In this document: positions 11,311 to 24,416 of the stretch, in pieces
How the letters are laid out: the number at the start of each line of letters is the position of its first letter
Numbering within the stretch: position 1 is the first letter of the stretch
Origin: Lumbricus terrestris
Lineage: Eukaryota; Annelida; Clitellata; Crassiclitellata; Lumbricidae
Assembly: GCA_949752735.1 (NCBI GenBank)
Contig: OX457050.1
Span: 39,967,553 to 40,031,552 of the forward strand
Length of the DNA stretch: 64,000 bases
Reading direction: 5' to 3'
Program-made: the position numbers and the translations under genes
Notes under the pieces: generated by a model
Databases searched by the model: none
Told to the model about the DNA's origin: nothing
What the model saw: only the letters and a program-made list of their open reading frames with translations

Positions 11311-11848
11311 ATAGAGACGCACATAAAACTTGAGCAATGCTCACAGAATAATTATTTAGTTTATTAGCTATGGCTTCAGCATCTTCAATCTTAGCACCGT
11401 TGACATTTAGCGATTCTATGGTTGTATCGCGTGGTCCGATGTTAGTTATCGGCCTTATTAGGCTCCAAGTTTTTTTAACGATCGTCTTTATACTTGTCAA
11501 ATTCAGTGCATGGCATAATAGTATTTTTCGGCTTTTATTCTAACTGTTTTAAATTTATTCCGGTACATCACAAATTTATTTATGTTAACTTCAGTCCGAT
11601 TTTTAATAAATTTCAGATATAACCGCTCCTTCTTTTTACTAGATTTAAATAGGCCCCGCGTCTTCCAGGGATTTTTATAGTTTGTTTACTTCGAATCTTT
11701 CTTGCACTTAGTGGAAAGAATTTGTCATAAACACTTTTATACAATGTAGTGGGTAATGCATTGTACGCCCCATTAGCATCGCCGCTATTACATTGCTCTG
11801 TAATGGCAGTCCAGTCCTTTCCAGAAAGTAGTTCACGAAAGTTTGAGA
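11311..11848 (-). pseudogene. LINE ORF2, endonuclease-RT linker fragment
   Basis: Minus-strand frames read ELLSGKDWTAITEQC, LYKSVYDKFFPLSARKI, NPWKTRGLFKSSKKKERLY and SLNVNGAKIEDAEAIANKLN, the standard linker between endonuclease and RT in CR1/L2 LINEs. Frameshifts separate the pieces. It is the upstream part of the element at 8230-9365. Confidence 0.75.
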
Positions 11849-11874
11849 GAGAGAGAGAGTAACTTCAATGCTCA

Positions 11875-12426
11875 TACTAGGCGTGACCATCAATGATGAT
11901 CTTGGAGCAACATTACATGTCAATGCCGTTCTAAGCACCTGCTCTGGGTCGCTCTTCGCGCTTAGAGTCCTACGAACCCATGGTCTCCCCTCTCCTGCGC
12001 CCATGGTCTCCTCTCTCCTGCCCTCCACGAAGTAGCCCGTGCAACAACCATCTCTCGTCTTCTCTATGCCTCCCCTGCTTGGCGGGGATAGCCTACACCA
12101 CTGCAATTGATCGCCTCAAACTTCAACGCTTCCTACAAAAGGTCAAGCGATTGGGATACCTCCCTTCTCATTACCCTGATCTTGACCGCTTGATTGATGA
12201 TGCAGACGCTAGACTCTTAAAAGTGTGTCATATGTAGTTTCAATCATGTACTCCGAAGCCTATTTCCACCTGTTGTTAAAAGGCCTTATGCTCTGCGTTC
12301 GCGACCACACGACTTTGAACTGCCTAGAAAAGATGACTTTAAGTTAATCTCTCGTCTTCTTTTTAAGACTATTCGCAGTGTTAACTCTAGGAACCAGAAA
12401 TCTGTCTTTCGCATGCTTCCAGCCTG
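11875..12426 (+). pseudogene. LINE reverse transcriptase, C-terminal fragment
   Basis: Plus-strand frames read GVTINDDLGATLHVNAVL, LFALRVLRTHG, a YASPAW-like block near 12060, then TAIDRLKLQRFLQKVKRLGY, HVLRSLFPPVVKRPYALRSR and HDFELPRKDDFKLISRLLF. This is the same C-terminal region as at 793-1212 but a divergent copy, with a small internal duplication (CCCATGGTCTCC) and frameshifts. It lies head to head with the LINE at 11311-11848, with a (GA)n run between. Confidence 0.8.
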
Positions 12427-12564
12427 AATTCTGCGGACACTCGTTATTTTAGCCCATTTACTTCTTTAAAATACTTTTTGTTTTCATGTAATAAGATGTG
12501 GTGTGTCAACTTAGTTTTTCTTGAATAAACGAAGTATTATATATATCTCATTATATTATATATA

Positions 12565-12690
12565 TCTGCGGGTGGCTCGGTCGCAATATAAACGTGGAGT
12601 AGCGGTGGTGAAGGATCTCACCCTCAGTGTCGAAGCCATAACACAGCCGCTATATAAATATGCGATTACATTACATTACATTACATCTCA
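12565..12690 (+). mobile_element. SINE-like fragment with (TTACA)n tail
   Basis: Contains GGTGGCTCGGTCGCAATATA, a GAAGGATCTCACC block and CCGCTATATAAATATGCG, then four TTACA units (12664-12688). Pentanucleotide tails after GC-TATATAAATG are common at retroposon 3' ends. Family not identified. Confidence 0.4.
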
Positions 12691-12779
12691 TTTTGAATGG
12701 AAACGGCGCTAATAAGTCTATGAAGCTCGGATGTAGCCTAACTGACGTTAACAAACCTTTGTTGTAGGACACTAAAGAA

Positions 12780-13480
12780 GTAGGCCTAGGCTGTATTAGA
12801 CAAGGCTTGGAATTCTAAAAGGGCTCTAGAAATCACTGTTAGAAGCAAATCATGTAACAATTTGCTAACCGGTGTTTCTAGACTAATTTGACCCTCCTGG
12901 AAACGAAAATCGCGGTTAGCAAGCTGAATTTTTAGCGGTTCCATGGGAAAACAAGATGGCGGACAAAATGGCTGCAATGGAATTTTCTTCAAATGACTAA
13001 AAGTAAAGTGTTGTATGTGATAGGAACACGGTTTTAGACTCTAAATTAAGACTGTAGGGTTCAGGGAATGCAATGAAGTCAAAAACATTCATGCAGCTCT
13101 GCAAGTAAATCAAAATGGCGGACAAAATGGTGGCCAACATCTTAAATGGCTATAAATGGAGTTATGTATGCAATAGAATTATGATTTCAGAGTCTAAATC
13201 AGCATTTTCGAGGTCAAAGAATGCGACGGAAGTAAGATCACATATGTAGCACTGCTCTAAAAACCTAAATGGCGGACAAAATGGCGGCCAGATTCTTAAA
13301 ATGTCTATAGGTGAAGTCATATGCAATGAAATCATGATTTCAGGGTCTAAGCCAACATTTTTTAGGTCAAGGAATATGATGGAACCGATGTCACATATGT
13401 AGCACTGCACGAAAACCAAAATGGCGGACAAAATGGCGACCTGAATCCTTAAATGCTACAAGTGAAGTCATGCATACAAT
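12780..13480. repeat. about 154-bp tandem repeat with AAAATGGCGGACAAAATGG
   Basis: Four to five diverged copies; the AAAATGGCGGACAAAATGG phrase falls near 12957, 13114, 13268 and 13420. The same family occurs at 43700-44540 and, inverted, at 46540-46842; the entry segment (CTAACCGGTGTTTCTAGACT) is also shared with 43760. Open frames on the minus strand are artefacts of the repeat. Confidence 0.85.
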
Positions 13481-14799
13481 CGGAATTTGGCATCAGTTTT
13501 TTTGCCAGGTCTTCGTGAGATGGCATCTGGGGCCTGTACTGTGGAATTTATCTACAATGTTTCCCTATTTGGCCAGATATGATCATTCAAATTATCACAA
13601 TTCCCTCAGCAAGTCTTAAACCAAGGAGCTTTCTTCAAAAGAACACCCACCAAGTTATCATGCAGCGCCTTATCACACGTTAACGTATCAAGCTGGCTAT
13701 CCCATGGATCTGGCATCAATATCGTGCCATGAGCTTCTCTCAAAACCTGTGGCATTGGATGCTTTCTGAAGAGTAATTTTTTCAGTCAGCAACATTTTAC
13801 AGAGGTATAGCATTTATTTATTTATAATATTTGATGGTCCGGATGCAAATCTGAAAACCCGCTTCAAGATTTTGCAAGAGGCGTGGCCTAGAAGTGTCAA
13901 TTATATAAAAGCTTATTGTGCACAGCAGAAGACTTGAACGGTTTTATTTAATGGTTAAAATGTTAATTAACCTTCTTCTCGTCGCCTCCTTACAACTATT
14001 ATAACTTATGCACTTTAAATGCCTTCCTATTGAATAATTAAAAGGCGCATAGGCCTACGTTTTCCAAGCTTTAGATCGTTCTGTTGCTTAGACCCTCCGC
14101 AAGTTTAAAGCCGACAATGGGAAGACCATAGGCCTGCACATAATCCCCAAAGACCGCAAACCATAGGCCTACACAGACCGTTAAAGAAATTATAGTAATT
14201 AATAATTTCTTGTTCACTGAGCAGTACAGAAGTAGTGGTGTAATAATAATAAGAGCTGCATTAGCCTAGTATTAACAATAGGCCTAATTCCTGAAATAAT
14301 ACTGAAATAATGCCCAAAAAACAATGAATAGCACTATAAGTACTCCAGACGAACCTTGCTGTTATCAGAATAAAACTGCACTAAGAAATGTCTTGTAATA
14401 AGTTTCCAAATGTCACAACAATGTATCCCTAATAAGAAACTTAATGTTTCTTTGCTGCCATGTATATTAGGGTGGAGTGAAAAACACGAATATTAAAAAT
14501 CGAAAATCCGATAGCAATAAAAAGTTGTCTTATGGTATGGGGTCAAGAAATATCAAAAAAGTTTTGAAAAATATTAATGTCTTCCTTTGCCCCCAGAGGG
14601 CCAAAGTTTCGAAAAATTGGAGTTTTTTGAGAAAATTGCAGGTTTTTTATGAAATATTTTTAGTGTCAAATAATTAACCACCAATCAATACATCTTTGGA
14701 AAGAGCTCTTTAAACTGAGTAAAATCATATCTTAATTTCAAGAATATTCGCATATTTGTAGGAGATATTAACTTTTTAAGATACCCCACGTTCGCGACA
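13481..14799. other. no gene recognised
   Basis: No coding motif seen. TAGGGTGGAGTGAAAAACA at 14468 could be the outer end of the element containing the palindrome that follows, but no inverse partner is present. Confidence 0.4.
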
Positions 14800-15378
14800 T
14801 GTCGCTATACCTGAAAATGGTAAAACACTAATAACTTTTTTATCCTTTGCGATATTTCAACTTGTAATATGTCATTCTATTCAGTTTATGACAGTCTATC
14901 TGATGGTGCATTTAAACTTATAAGAACCTTCCATTAAGAATTTCAAAGCTCATGAAACCATACAAAAAAGAGGAAAACTAAAGGAAATGCACTCATAAAT
15001 TGCAAAACTTTAAAAAAAGTGTAGATAATTTTTTACTTTGCAGCCTGCAAATGCACCACTGACAATTGCAAATGTACTAAAGCCAGAAAGGTTCCAAGAG
15101 AGGAACAAGAGTCCTACATGATCAACAGACAATTAGAGTTATGACGATTAGCCGTCAGGATAAGATTATATAAACTTCACTAAAGAAGCGGCATGATAGA
15201 AAGAGAAAGGAGACCATGCGCCTATAATATGTCGTAAACGTCTAGATTTCGTCAACGAACAAGCATTAGCCGACAGCAGTGTTCAAAATAATGAAACGGA
15301 CAGTGAAGTAAATCCAGTAAAGTGTTAAATCTTGCCCCAGAAGATGAATCCAAGGGTGTATCAGAAAAGTCAAGACGT

Positions 15379-16041
<663 letters not shown>

Positions 16042-17010
16042 GTATAGGCTTACTTCACAAAATCAATTAAACTAAGCAAATGAGATACAGATTGTCAAAG
16101 CTGTCACGACTCTGTGACCGATATGAAACATATCGGATGGAGCAGATGCAGTTATTCCAAATGCTGTACTAGAAGACCTTGGTATTCTTTCACACATCGA
16201 ATCAAAACATGGGATCGATCGCTATGAGCTTCGACGTGTGAAAGAATCACTAGACAGAATGCAATGCAGTAAGTTGAAATAAGGGATTCAACTGAAACAT
16301 TGTACTTTGATGGTCGCAAAGATAGAACACTGAAATTAGAAAAAGAGCACTCGTTGGAATACCAAGGTCTTCTAGTACAGCATTTGGAATAACCGCACCT
16401 GCTATATCCGATGTTCCATATCGGTCACAGAGTCGTGACAGCTTCGACAATCTCTTTCTCAGTTGCTTAGTTTCATTAATTTTGTGAGGTGTGCCTATAC
16501 TATACATGTAGGTCTTGACTTTTCTGACACATCCATGGTTTCATCTTCTGGCAAGATTTTACACTTTACTAGATTTACTTTACTGTCCGTTTCATTATTT
16601 TGAACACTGCTGTCTGCTAATGCTTGTTCGTTGACGAAATCCAGACGTTTACGACATGATTATAGGCGCATGGTCTCCTTTCTCTTTCTATCATGCCGCT
16701 TCTTTAGTGAAGTTGATATAATCTTATCCTGACGGCTAATCGTCATAACTCTAATTGTCTGTTGATCAAGTAGGACTCTTGTTCCTCTCTTGGAACCTTT
16801 CAATTGTCAGTGGTGCATTTGCAGGCTGCAACGTAAAAAATTATCTACACTTTTTTCAAAATTTTGCAATTTCTAAGGACATTTCCTTTAGTTTTCCTCT
16901 TTTTTGTAGGGTTTCATGAGCTTTGAAATTCTTAATGGAAGGTTCTTAAAAGTTTAAATGCACCGTCAGATAGACTCTCATAAACGGAATAGAATGACAT
17001 ATTACTGTCG

Positions 17011-17713
17011 CGAACCCCTTATCAAGTCCGGAAGTAACTTGTACTTCCGGCCTCAAGGGTGAATCGCCTCGCCGTAGAGCCCTAGGGTCCATCCCATGAG
17101 TCAGGCCACTTTTCAATGCTGGGTCCAAAATCCGTTCGGCCTCATACGACCGGTTTCCCCTATTATCATATTCATGATAGTTAACGCGAAGCTGCGTAGC
17201 TAATCGTTGACTCCGTCTGAGTCCGCTCGTGTCCGCATTCCATGGTACCAGGCTATGGCTCGAGGGTATAGGCGGGACGACTGAATTAGTCGTAACTACA
17301 GACCTACTGTAGCCAGGGTTCGTTGTGGACTCTACAGCGAGTTGTCCTTCAAGTGTATCAAGGCGACACATAATTTCCCCTACTTGAGATCTTACTTCGC
17401 CGGCTTGTGACCTCATTTCCCCATGAAGGGCACCTACTTGTGATTCAATCTGTCCATGAAGTTCACCCACTTGTGATCTCATTTCCCCATGAAGTGCACC
17501 GACTTGTGATCTCACTTCACCCACTTGTGATCTCATTTCCCCATGAAGCGCACCGACTTGTGATCCAATCTTGGAGAACTTATTATCCATCCGGTCCATC
17601 ATCAACTCCAGGATCGAACTTACTCGTGACCTATCAGAGCCATGTGACCTTCTACCGTCGTCTTCGTTCGGGCGCTCCATAAATGCCGGAGATATAGGTC
17701 GACTAACGCTCAT
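17011..17713 (-). pseudogene. Ty3/gypsy-type gag-like ORF, truncated
   Basis: Starts MSVSRPISPAFMERPNEDD at 17713, just after the LTR. Residues about 38-115 are a predicted coiled coil of 11-residue units (SQVGALHGEMR / SQVGEVR), followed by a Ser/Pro/Arg-rich segment with ALKSGLTHGMDPRALRRG. No zinc knuckle remains. The frame runs into the palindrome's right arm at about 17010, so the gene is cut there. The gag assignment rests on position downstream of the LTR and on composition. Confidence 0.5.
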
Positions 17714-17719
17714 GATCAG

Positions 17720-18709
17720 AATGACAACTCTGAGTTATTTCTTAATTAATCAAGTTTATTCACCATCAAAGTAAAGTTAAACGCTAAAGAAGTATTAATT
17801 AAAACAATCGACAATCGTTCACAACTTGGAAAATTATCACAATGTCCCAAATTTACTTAGTGGCGATTAATCCCCATTTATCCCGTTTTACCTTAATTTC
17901 TATATACCTTAACTTGGGAACAGAAGCTGGGAAAGCAAGGGTTTAATCCACAGAAACGACGCAAGTATGAGTGTAATCCACGCAATGATTCGCTGACGGT
18001 ACAATTTATACTCCACGTTTGCACAAAGATAATTTCTCGGTAATCCAGTGAGATATATATTCCAAAGTGATATAATCCACGTTTCGCGTAGTTGCCGATA
18101 ACAATTTACTCCAATTTGAATTAATATTCCACGATTCAGACCGAATTTCTTACATAAATTTCACACGCAACTGAGCTCTTGTCAAATGCGACTTATCGCC
18201 TCCGCGGCCAGGACAAGACTGAATTTCAGACACGTGTTGACGCCACTTTTCGCGCACAAACCGCGTTCCAGACAAAGGCCTGCTTAAAGTATAGGCTTGG
18301 GTTTTTCCGCTAATGTTAAGGTATACGAACCACTTTATCATTGAGCCTCGCTTTGGTCCAGAAAGCCAGACAGCCTATGTTTTAACATGGACCACTTTAT
18401 CATACAGCCTCATTTCAATTCAGACTAGGCGGCAAATTTTACTGCTTACGTCAGCCTGTCCGGGCAGGTCGATCGTAGCACACGGGCCTATGTCTAAATG
18501 TCCTGCTGCGTATCGCTGCGTATCTCCGTGTATTATTAGATATTAGTGCGTGTTTAATGTCAACAGGTCATTGAGTGCGTTTCACGGCGACAAAATTATA
18601 TTAATAAATTTAGCGTTGCGGGCCCTCCCGGTGTATTTTAATCGGTATAATCGCCATTAATATTAATATAATAATCGCATTTAAATCGTAAAATGTAACA
18701 TTCGTTACA
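17720..18709 (-). mobile_element. gypsy LTR
   Basis: The minus-strand LTR starts TGTAACGAATGTTACA at 18709, directly after a purine tract. It contains a TATA-like GGTATATAGAAA (17899-17910) and AATAAA (near 17760). The inner end, between about 17720 and 17760, is not sharp, and no convincing primer-binding site was found. Length is about 0.97-0.99 kb. No second copy lies upstream of pol in this window. Confidence 0.65.
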
Positions 18710-18733
18710 CTGCCCACCGACCTCTCTTCTTTT
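18710..18733 (-). promoter_or_regulatory. polypurine tract
   Basis: The minus-strand AAAAGAAGAGAGGTCGGTGG, followed by GCAG, immediately precedes the LTR start TGTAAC. This is the expected position of the plus-strand primer of a Ty3/gypsy element. Confidence 0.7.
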
Positions 18734-19579
18734 AAAAGTTCTTCAACTGGGAGAAGATCTTTTAAAAAGCATTCTCTCTACTCATTCCAAGTTTACATGA
18801 TAAAACATAGCGATAATGCACAAGCAATGTCAGAGCAATATCAAAGCAATCCAATGTCAATGCAGCAACATCTGAACAATTCTGGCCATAGGAACAATGT
18901 CTCATCACACAGTACACATTCATTGCTAAATTTCGCAGGTCTACACCATAGAGACCATGACTCATCAGTCATCACAAAATATAAAAGCTACAAGATTTTA
19001 CGGGCCGAGCATCAGGCTTCATTACAAGCATGCTATAGAACCCTTCTAGTCTACATACAATATCTCAAGACCAATGTCCTATACCTTAGCAAACTGCAAT
19101 GTATCTATCTGCCTATTCAACAAATGGACGCTTACTGTTTACTACACTGCCATCACTTCAATGCATAAATCAACTAATGCCTATCAGTACATCTATAACG
19201 CAAAGCATCAATCAGCGATCAACTAATGCAGCTCAAGCACAATGAATGCCGTTATCTGTTCACAGTAACGCATCAAATAATCATATAATCGCTAACTAAC
19301 ATAGCGCATTATCAATCATCAACATGCAAAGCTTTCCAAGTACAGCTATCAGTCAACCATCAAGTTACATGTCAATCTTACAATTCTAGTTAATTTCTAC
19401 ACAGGACTTTATTCATTTAACCGAACAATTGTCTTAACTATGGTAAGCGATTCAAAGTTCTGGAAATAAAAACAGAGAAATCTCTTCTCTTCAAGTTCAT
19501 ATTCATCATAATCAAACTAAACGCTAGAGCACTTTTCTAGAAGCCACTATTCTCCCGCAATTAAGCGGCAGTCCCTTAG
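18734..19579 (-). other. gypsy 3' region between pol and PPT, no recognised gene
   Basis: About 850 bp between the end of pol and the polypurine tract, rich in GCAATGTCA-like words. No env or other domain could be recognised. Confidence 0.5.
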
Positions 19580-22434
19580 TCACAGATATCGAGAAGGCCT
19601 ACTTTTTTCCCTCTGAGGCCTAGGCTCCCTCTCAACAGGATCGAACTCACCCTCAATATTTAGGGGACCAAACTCTATTATGGGATCCTGCCGTACCTCT
19701 GGCCAATCCTTAGGTGGGTCTCCCAAATAAGCCTTCAGCTTATCGACGTACACAATTTGTGGCTGAAGTCGGGCCGACCTCTTCAACTTGTATAACACAG
19801 GGCTCAGCCTGTCGATAATCTTGAAAGGACCAGTGTAGAACTTAGACCATTTATCCTTCTGGCCAACTCTACGGCGGGGATAGTAATACCAGACCCACTG
19901 TTCCACTTGAAACTCCGCGACCCGAGCACTCAGGTCGTACCGATGGGCCCTCTGAACTGCTTGTCGTTTCAGACATTCCCTGGCCAACCCGAAATTATTC
20001 TGGACCTGTTTAATCCGGGACATCACATATTCATCCACAGTGAAATTTGTTTAATATACATTACACTCTCCTAAAACAAGGTCCACTGGTAGACATGCTT
20101 CTCGGCCAAGAAACAGCATGTTTGGCGTAAATCCGGTACTCTCGTGTTGGCTGGCCCGGTAAGCAGCCATTACTCCAGGTAGTTGCACGTCCCAGTTCTT
20201 CTGACTCTGACAGACCACTTTCCCGAGCATAGAATTCAGTGTTCTATGAAATCGTTCCACCATACCGTTTGTGCTGGACTTGTATGGAGAAGTACGGACT
20301 TTGTCGATTTGCAGCATCCGACACATATCCTGAAAAAGAGCGGCCTCGAAGCAGGGACCTTGATCTGTGAGCAATTGTCGTGGACACCCGTAGCGTGAAA
20401 TCCACTGATCGATCAGTATTCGCGCGACGGTGACAGCTTCCTGGTTCCTCATCGGGTAGGCCTCGGCCCATCGACTGAAGTGGTCGATTACCGTAAAAAT
20501 GTATTTCTGTCCCTTGTTCGAGATCGGATGAGGTCCCGTAATGTCTACTCCGATGCACTCCATGGGTTCTCCAACCAGCATAGACTGCATATGTCCTTGT
20601 CTCGGCGCCTTGCCTCGAATGTACTGTGCACACGTAGTGCACTGACGCAGCAGGAGATACACATCCTCTCTGCACCCCGGCCAGTATGCTCTTTTCTGGA
20701 CTTGAGCTAACGTTCGCCGAATGCCTAAGTGCCCACCGGACATACCGTCATGTGCCCGGCGGATGAGTTCTCGTCGATATTCCACAGGCGGAATGAGTTG
20801 ATAGCGAGGAACCGGTTCCTCTTGGCTGCCCAGCCATTCTCTGTTCAACAGTCCATCTACGATCAAAATTTGTGGCCACTGCGAGACTAGGGTTTTCACC
20901 GTTGAGCGTAACCCTCTAACTTCTTCATGTAGCGGCGTCTCCGTTGATTCGAGTTTCCGCTGCATAATCCATCCTATGTCAGGGTCTTTCTTCTGTGCTT
21001 CTGCCACCACCAGTTTGTCCCAATCTAGTCCATTGCTGGGACCAGCAGTCGTTTCAGTAACGGCGTTGACGCAGTTCGGTCGTCTCGACATAGCGTCAGC
21101 GTTCTGATGAGCGGTACCAGCCCGATGAACAATTTCGAACTCAAATTCTTCGATGATGGTCAACCACCGAGCTTGCTGTCCAATGGGTAGAGGAGTACGT
21201 CGTAACCATTGCAAGGCAGAGTGGTCTGTCCGAAGAAGAAACTTGCGGCCCAGTAGATACTGCCGGTAAGATTTGAGGAAGTATACGATGGCCAGCATTT
21301 CTCTTCGTGTCACGTCTTAGTTTTGCTCGGCGATAGAACACACACGGCTCCCAAAGCAAATAACTCTCTCTTGTTCATCTTGTACTTGCGACAGCACAGC
21401 CCCGATAGACTCACCGGATGCATCGGTATCAAGTATGTACAGTCCAGTGTCTCTCGGTAGGGCTAGAATAGGCGCATGAGTGAGGCATTGTTTCAGTTGT
21501 CCAAACGCTTCCTCGCATGCTTCCGAGCCAGCAGAACTGAGCTCCTTTCTTTGTTAGCGCATGTAGGGGTCGAGCGATCCTGACGAAGTCCGGAACAAAT
21601 TTGCGATAGTAGGAACTCAGTCCGACGAAAGCACGTACATCTTTAACTTTGCGCGGTGTGGGCCATTCACTCACCACCTTAATCTTTTCCGGATCGGTCG
21701 CAATTCCTTGATCGCTGACAACGTGACCGAGGAAAAGCACCTCTTGTCTCAAGAGATGACATTTGGTAGGTTTCATTTTCAAGTTAACCGACCGGAGACG
21801 TAGCAGCACTTGTTCTAATCTACTCAGGTGCGTATCCAAATCGTTGGCGAATACAATGATGTCATCCAAGTAGATAAGGCATACTTCAAAATTTAGGCCA
21901 GCCATCACGAGATTCATCATACGGGCAAACGAAGCAGGTGAGTTACACATTCCGAAAGGCAAGACTCGAAACTGAAAACTTCCCCGTCGGGTGATGAACG
22001 TCGTCTTGTGACGGTCCCTGGGATGTACTGCGAGTTGGTGGTATCCGGCGCGTAAGTCGAATGTGCTGAACCATTTAGCGCCGGCTAGAGAATCCAGACT
22101 CTCGCTTATCAGCGGCAGAGGGTAGGCATCTTTGCGAGTCTTGTTGTTGACCGCCCGATAGTCCACGCAAAACCTCGGAGTACCGTCCTTTTTCTGAACC
22201 ATGACGACGTTGCTGGCCCAAGCGGACGATGAAGGCTCAATCAATCCCTGTTGGAGCATAAGCTGTACCTGTTCATCGATGACAGGTAGGAGTGACAAGG
22301 ACTGTCTTCGAAGTGGCTATCTCACCGGTAGTTCGTTCCCGGTGTCGACCTCATGTTGTAGGATGTCGGTAAAGCCCAAATCACCGTCATTTAGAGAAAA
22401 AGCATCCCGGTTTTCCAACAGAAGGCCCTTCTTG
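19580..22434 (-). pseudogene. Ty3/gypsy pol (RT, RNase H, integrase), broken
   Basis: From 22434 downwards: pre-RT segment (LPVIDEQVQLMLQQGLIEPS), RT with FCVDYRAVN, LPFGMCNSPASF and catalytic YLDD; RNase H (LLRTDHSALQWL, AGTAHQNADAMSRR); integrase zinc-binding HHCC (GGHLGIRRT ... CTTCAQY), catalytic D (GVDITGP), D (LLTDQG) and E (MVERFHRT), and a C-terminal GPFKIIDRL domain ending at 19580. Lesions: a frameshift near 21530, a stop near 21318 and a stop near 20048. It is cut at its 5' end at 22434, so protease and gag are missing upstream. Confidence 0.93.
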
Positions 22435-22599
22435 TGGAAAATAAAAATGTTTTATCTATCATATAGTAGCAACTACTGTAATATAATACTTTGTTCTAAT
22501 GTTGCACAGTTGTTTGAGGTATGCCTTTATTTAGCTGTATAGCTGTTATTTGTATTGGTCTTACATTCAGTCTGGATTTAAGAAGAAAAGTGGTTATGT

Positions 22600-23155
22600 A
22601 ATTTATATTGTTGAATATATTTATCTACCATACATGTTTTGAAGATAAGTCAGTTACATATAGAAACAATATAGCCTTCATATGGAAGGGGGATGGATAA
22701 ATCATCTATGATCTATCTAGCATACATGTGTTGAAGATAAATCAGTTACATATAGAAACAATATAGGCTTCATATGGAACGCAGATGGATAAATCATCTG
22801 TAATCTATCTAGCATACATGTGTTCAAGATAAATCAATTACATATAGCAACAATATAGGCTTCACATGGAACGCAGATGGATAAATCATCTATAATCTAT
22901 CTAGCAAACATGTGTTCAAGATAAATCAATTACATATAGCAACAATATAGGTTTCATATGGAACGCAGATGGATAAATCATCTGTAATCTATCTAGCATA
23001 CATGTGTTGAAGATAAATCAGTTACATATAGCAACAATATAGGCTTCATATGGAACGCAGATGGATAAATCATCTGTAATCTATCTAGCTTACATGTGTT
23101 CAAGATAAATCAGTTACATATAGCAACAATATAAGTTTCATACAGAACGCATATT
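22600..23155. repeat. 92-bp tandem repeat, about 6 copies
   Basis: GATGGATAAATCATCT recurs at 22692, 22784, 22876, 22968 and 23060, exactly 92 bp apart. Each unit contains AATCTATCTAGCATACATGT and CATATGGAACGCA. It abuts the truncated pol. Confidence 0.95.
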
Positions 23156-23350
23156 GATTAAGCATATGGTATATATATGGAATACATATGGTATAGATAT
23201 CCTTTTAGCATATTGAATGCATATGGATTCTATATGATGCCCATATGGTTTTGTCATATGAAAAAGATATGGGCTGTCGGGTGCAAACCACACGAATCTA
23301 GAGATCCCTACCATATGGGGTCCAATATGACGCCCATATGGGCTCAATAT
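23156..23350. repeat. CATATGG-rich tract
   Basis: CATATGG or its complement occurs repeatedly (for example 23163, 23186, 23221, 23243, 23312 and 23335) in a segment with GACGCCCATATGGG near its end. It grows out of the last unit of the 92-bp array. The mixed open frame at 23177-23380 is unlikely to be coding. Confidence 0.55.
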
Positions 23351-23991
23351 GACAATGTTGTCAGGGATGTTGCTCTTTAGGTATGTCTTGAGACGCGTTA
23401 ATGCTGAGAAGCTAATATTCCAATCTATAATTATCGAAACGGATATTAGCAGCAGTCGGTGGCAAAGTTGGGAGGGACCGTCCAAAGCCTCTCGTCAGAA
23501 GTTTAGGGACCGTCCCAATCCTTTCAGCAGTTGGGTCTCGGTTCTAATGGTCCCACGGATGGTCACGCCTGTGAATCGGAGATAGATTCCTGACCACTAT
23601 GAGATCATGCTGCTAAATCGTGAGCTCTTTGGCAAATTATTCTAATTGTGTAGAACTGAAACTTGTTCGGGGTGGAACACGCTGCACTACGTACGCAAGC
23701 TATGGGGTTTGGATGCGCTGCAGCTTATAATAATAATTTCTAAATTGAAGGTCTGAGATACCCCAACAATCAAATTAGCATTATCAAGGCAGGAGGAGTC
23801 AAGGTAACAAGCTAAAGTCTATGACATAATTATTAGTTGTTAGCACAGATGCAACGTATGGCCGTGATGTGATAGAAACAATATTTAGCCTACATGTAGA
23901 CCTACAAAGATTTATTAGGCTAATAATTTACGGTCAGTAGGCCTGTCGCTGATCGAAACCATTGTAACTGCAAATTCGACCTGTTTTGCAG
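23351..23991. other. no gene recognised; likely intron of the following exon
   Basis: No coding motif seen. The final bases CTGTTTTGCAG (to 23991) form a good splice acceptor. Confidence 0.4.
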
Positions 23992-24416
23992 GAATTGCTC
24001 AACTTGTAAACACCATTCAGAACGAAGACTTTAAACCTTATGCAGATGGTGGAATGCTGAATGCTGATGCCGGTGCCTCCGAGAACATTCTCGGCGGTGA
24101 GACCTTTTACGCTCGTTCATCCGTCATTGAAGGTCGTACTGGCTTTGGAGATCTGGCGAGTATCGGGGCATCAGCTCTCTCCGCCAGCGCCCATGCTGAG
24201 TATGGCTGGAATAATTCCGTCGGAGCAAATGCATCGGTTGCTAGAGTGGACGCAATCCTTGGTCCATTACATGTAGGTGCTGGACTGAATTTTGACACTC
24301 ATATTTCAATTGGAGTAAATGGAGTATCGGCATCCGTTCTTGGAGTAGGAGCCAGTTTTGGACCTCGGGTGGGTGTTCAGACGCCATTCTTTGATGTGAG
24401 TGCAACTCTGTTCTGA
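23992..24416 (+). CDS. terminal exon of a host gene, Ala/Gly/Ser/Val-rich repeat protein
   Basis: A polypyrimidine-AG acceptor at 23991 is followed by an open frame of 141 codons to a stop: IAQLVNTIQNEDFKPYADGG, then ILGGETFYARSSVIEGRTGFG, a small-residue repeat region (SASAHAEYGWNNSVGANASV, GPLHVGAGLNFDTHISIG, SVLGVGASFGPRVGV) and a final TPFFDVSATLF. Alternating small and hydrophobic residues suggest a beta-rich or glycine-zipper fold. I have the impression of similar uncharacterised proteins in other aquatic animals but cannot name the family. Earlier exons are not found in the window. No poly(A) signal is obvious close by. Confidence 0.6.

Noticed and set aside
12786..13431. Minus-strand frames across the AAAATGGCGG repeat
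   Set aside because: Frames repeat with the 154-bp unit and show no domain.
20183..20710. Plus-strand and alternate minus frames over the gypsy integrase
   Set aside because: Shadows of the real pol frame, which carries all catalytic motifs.
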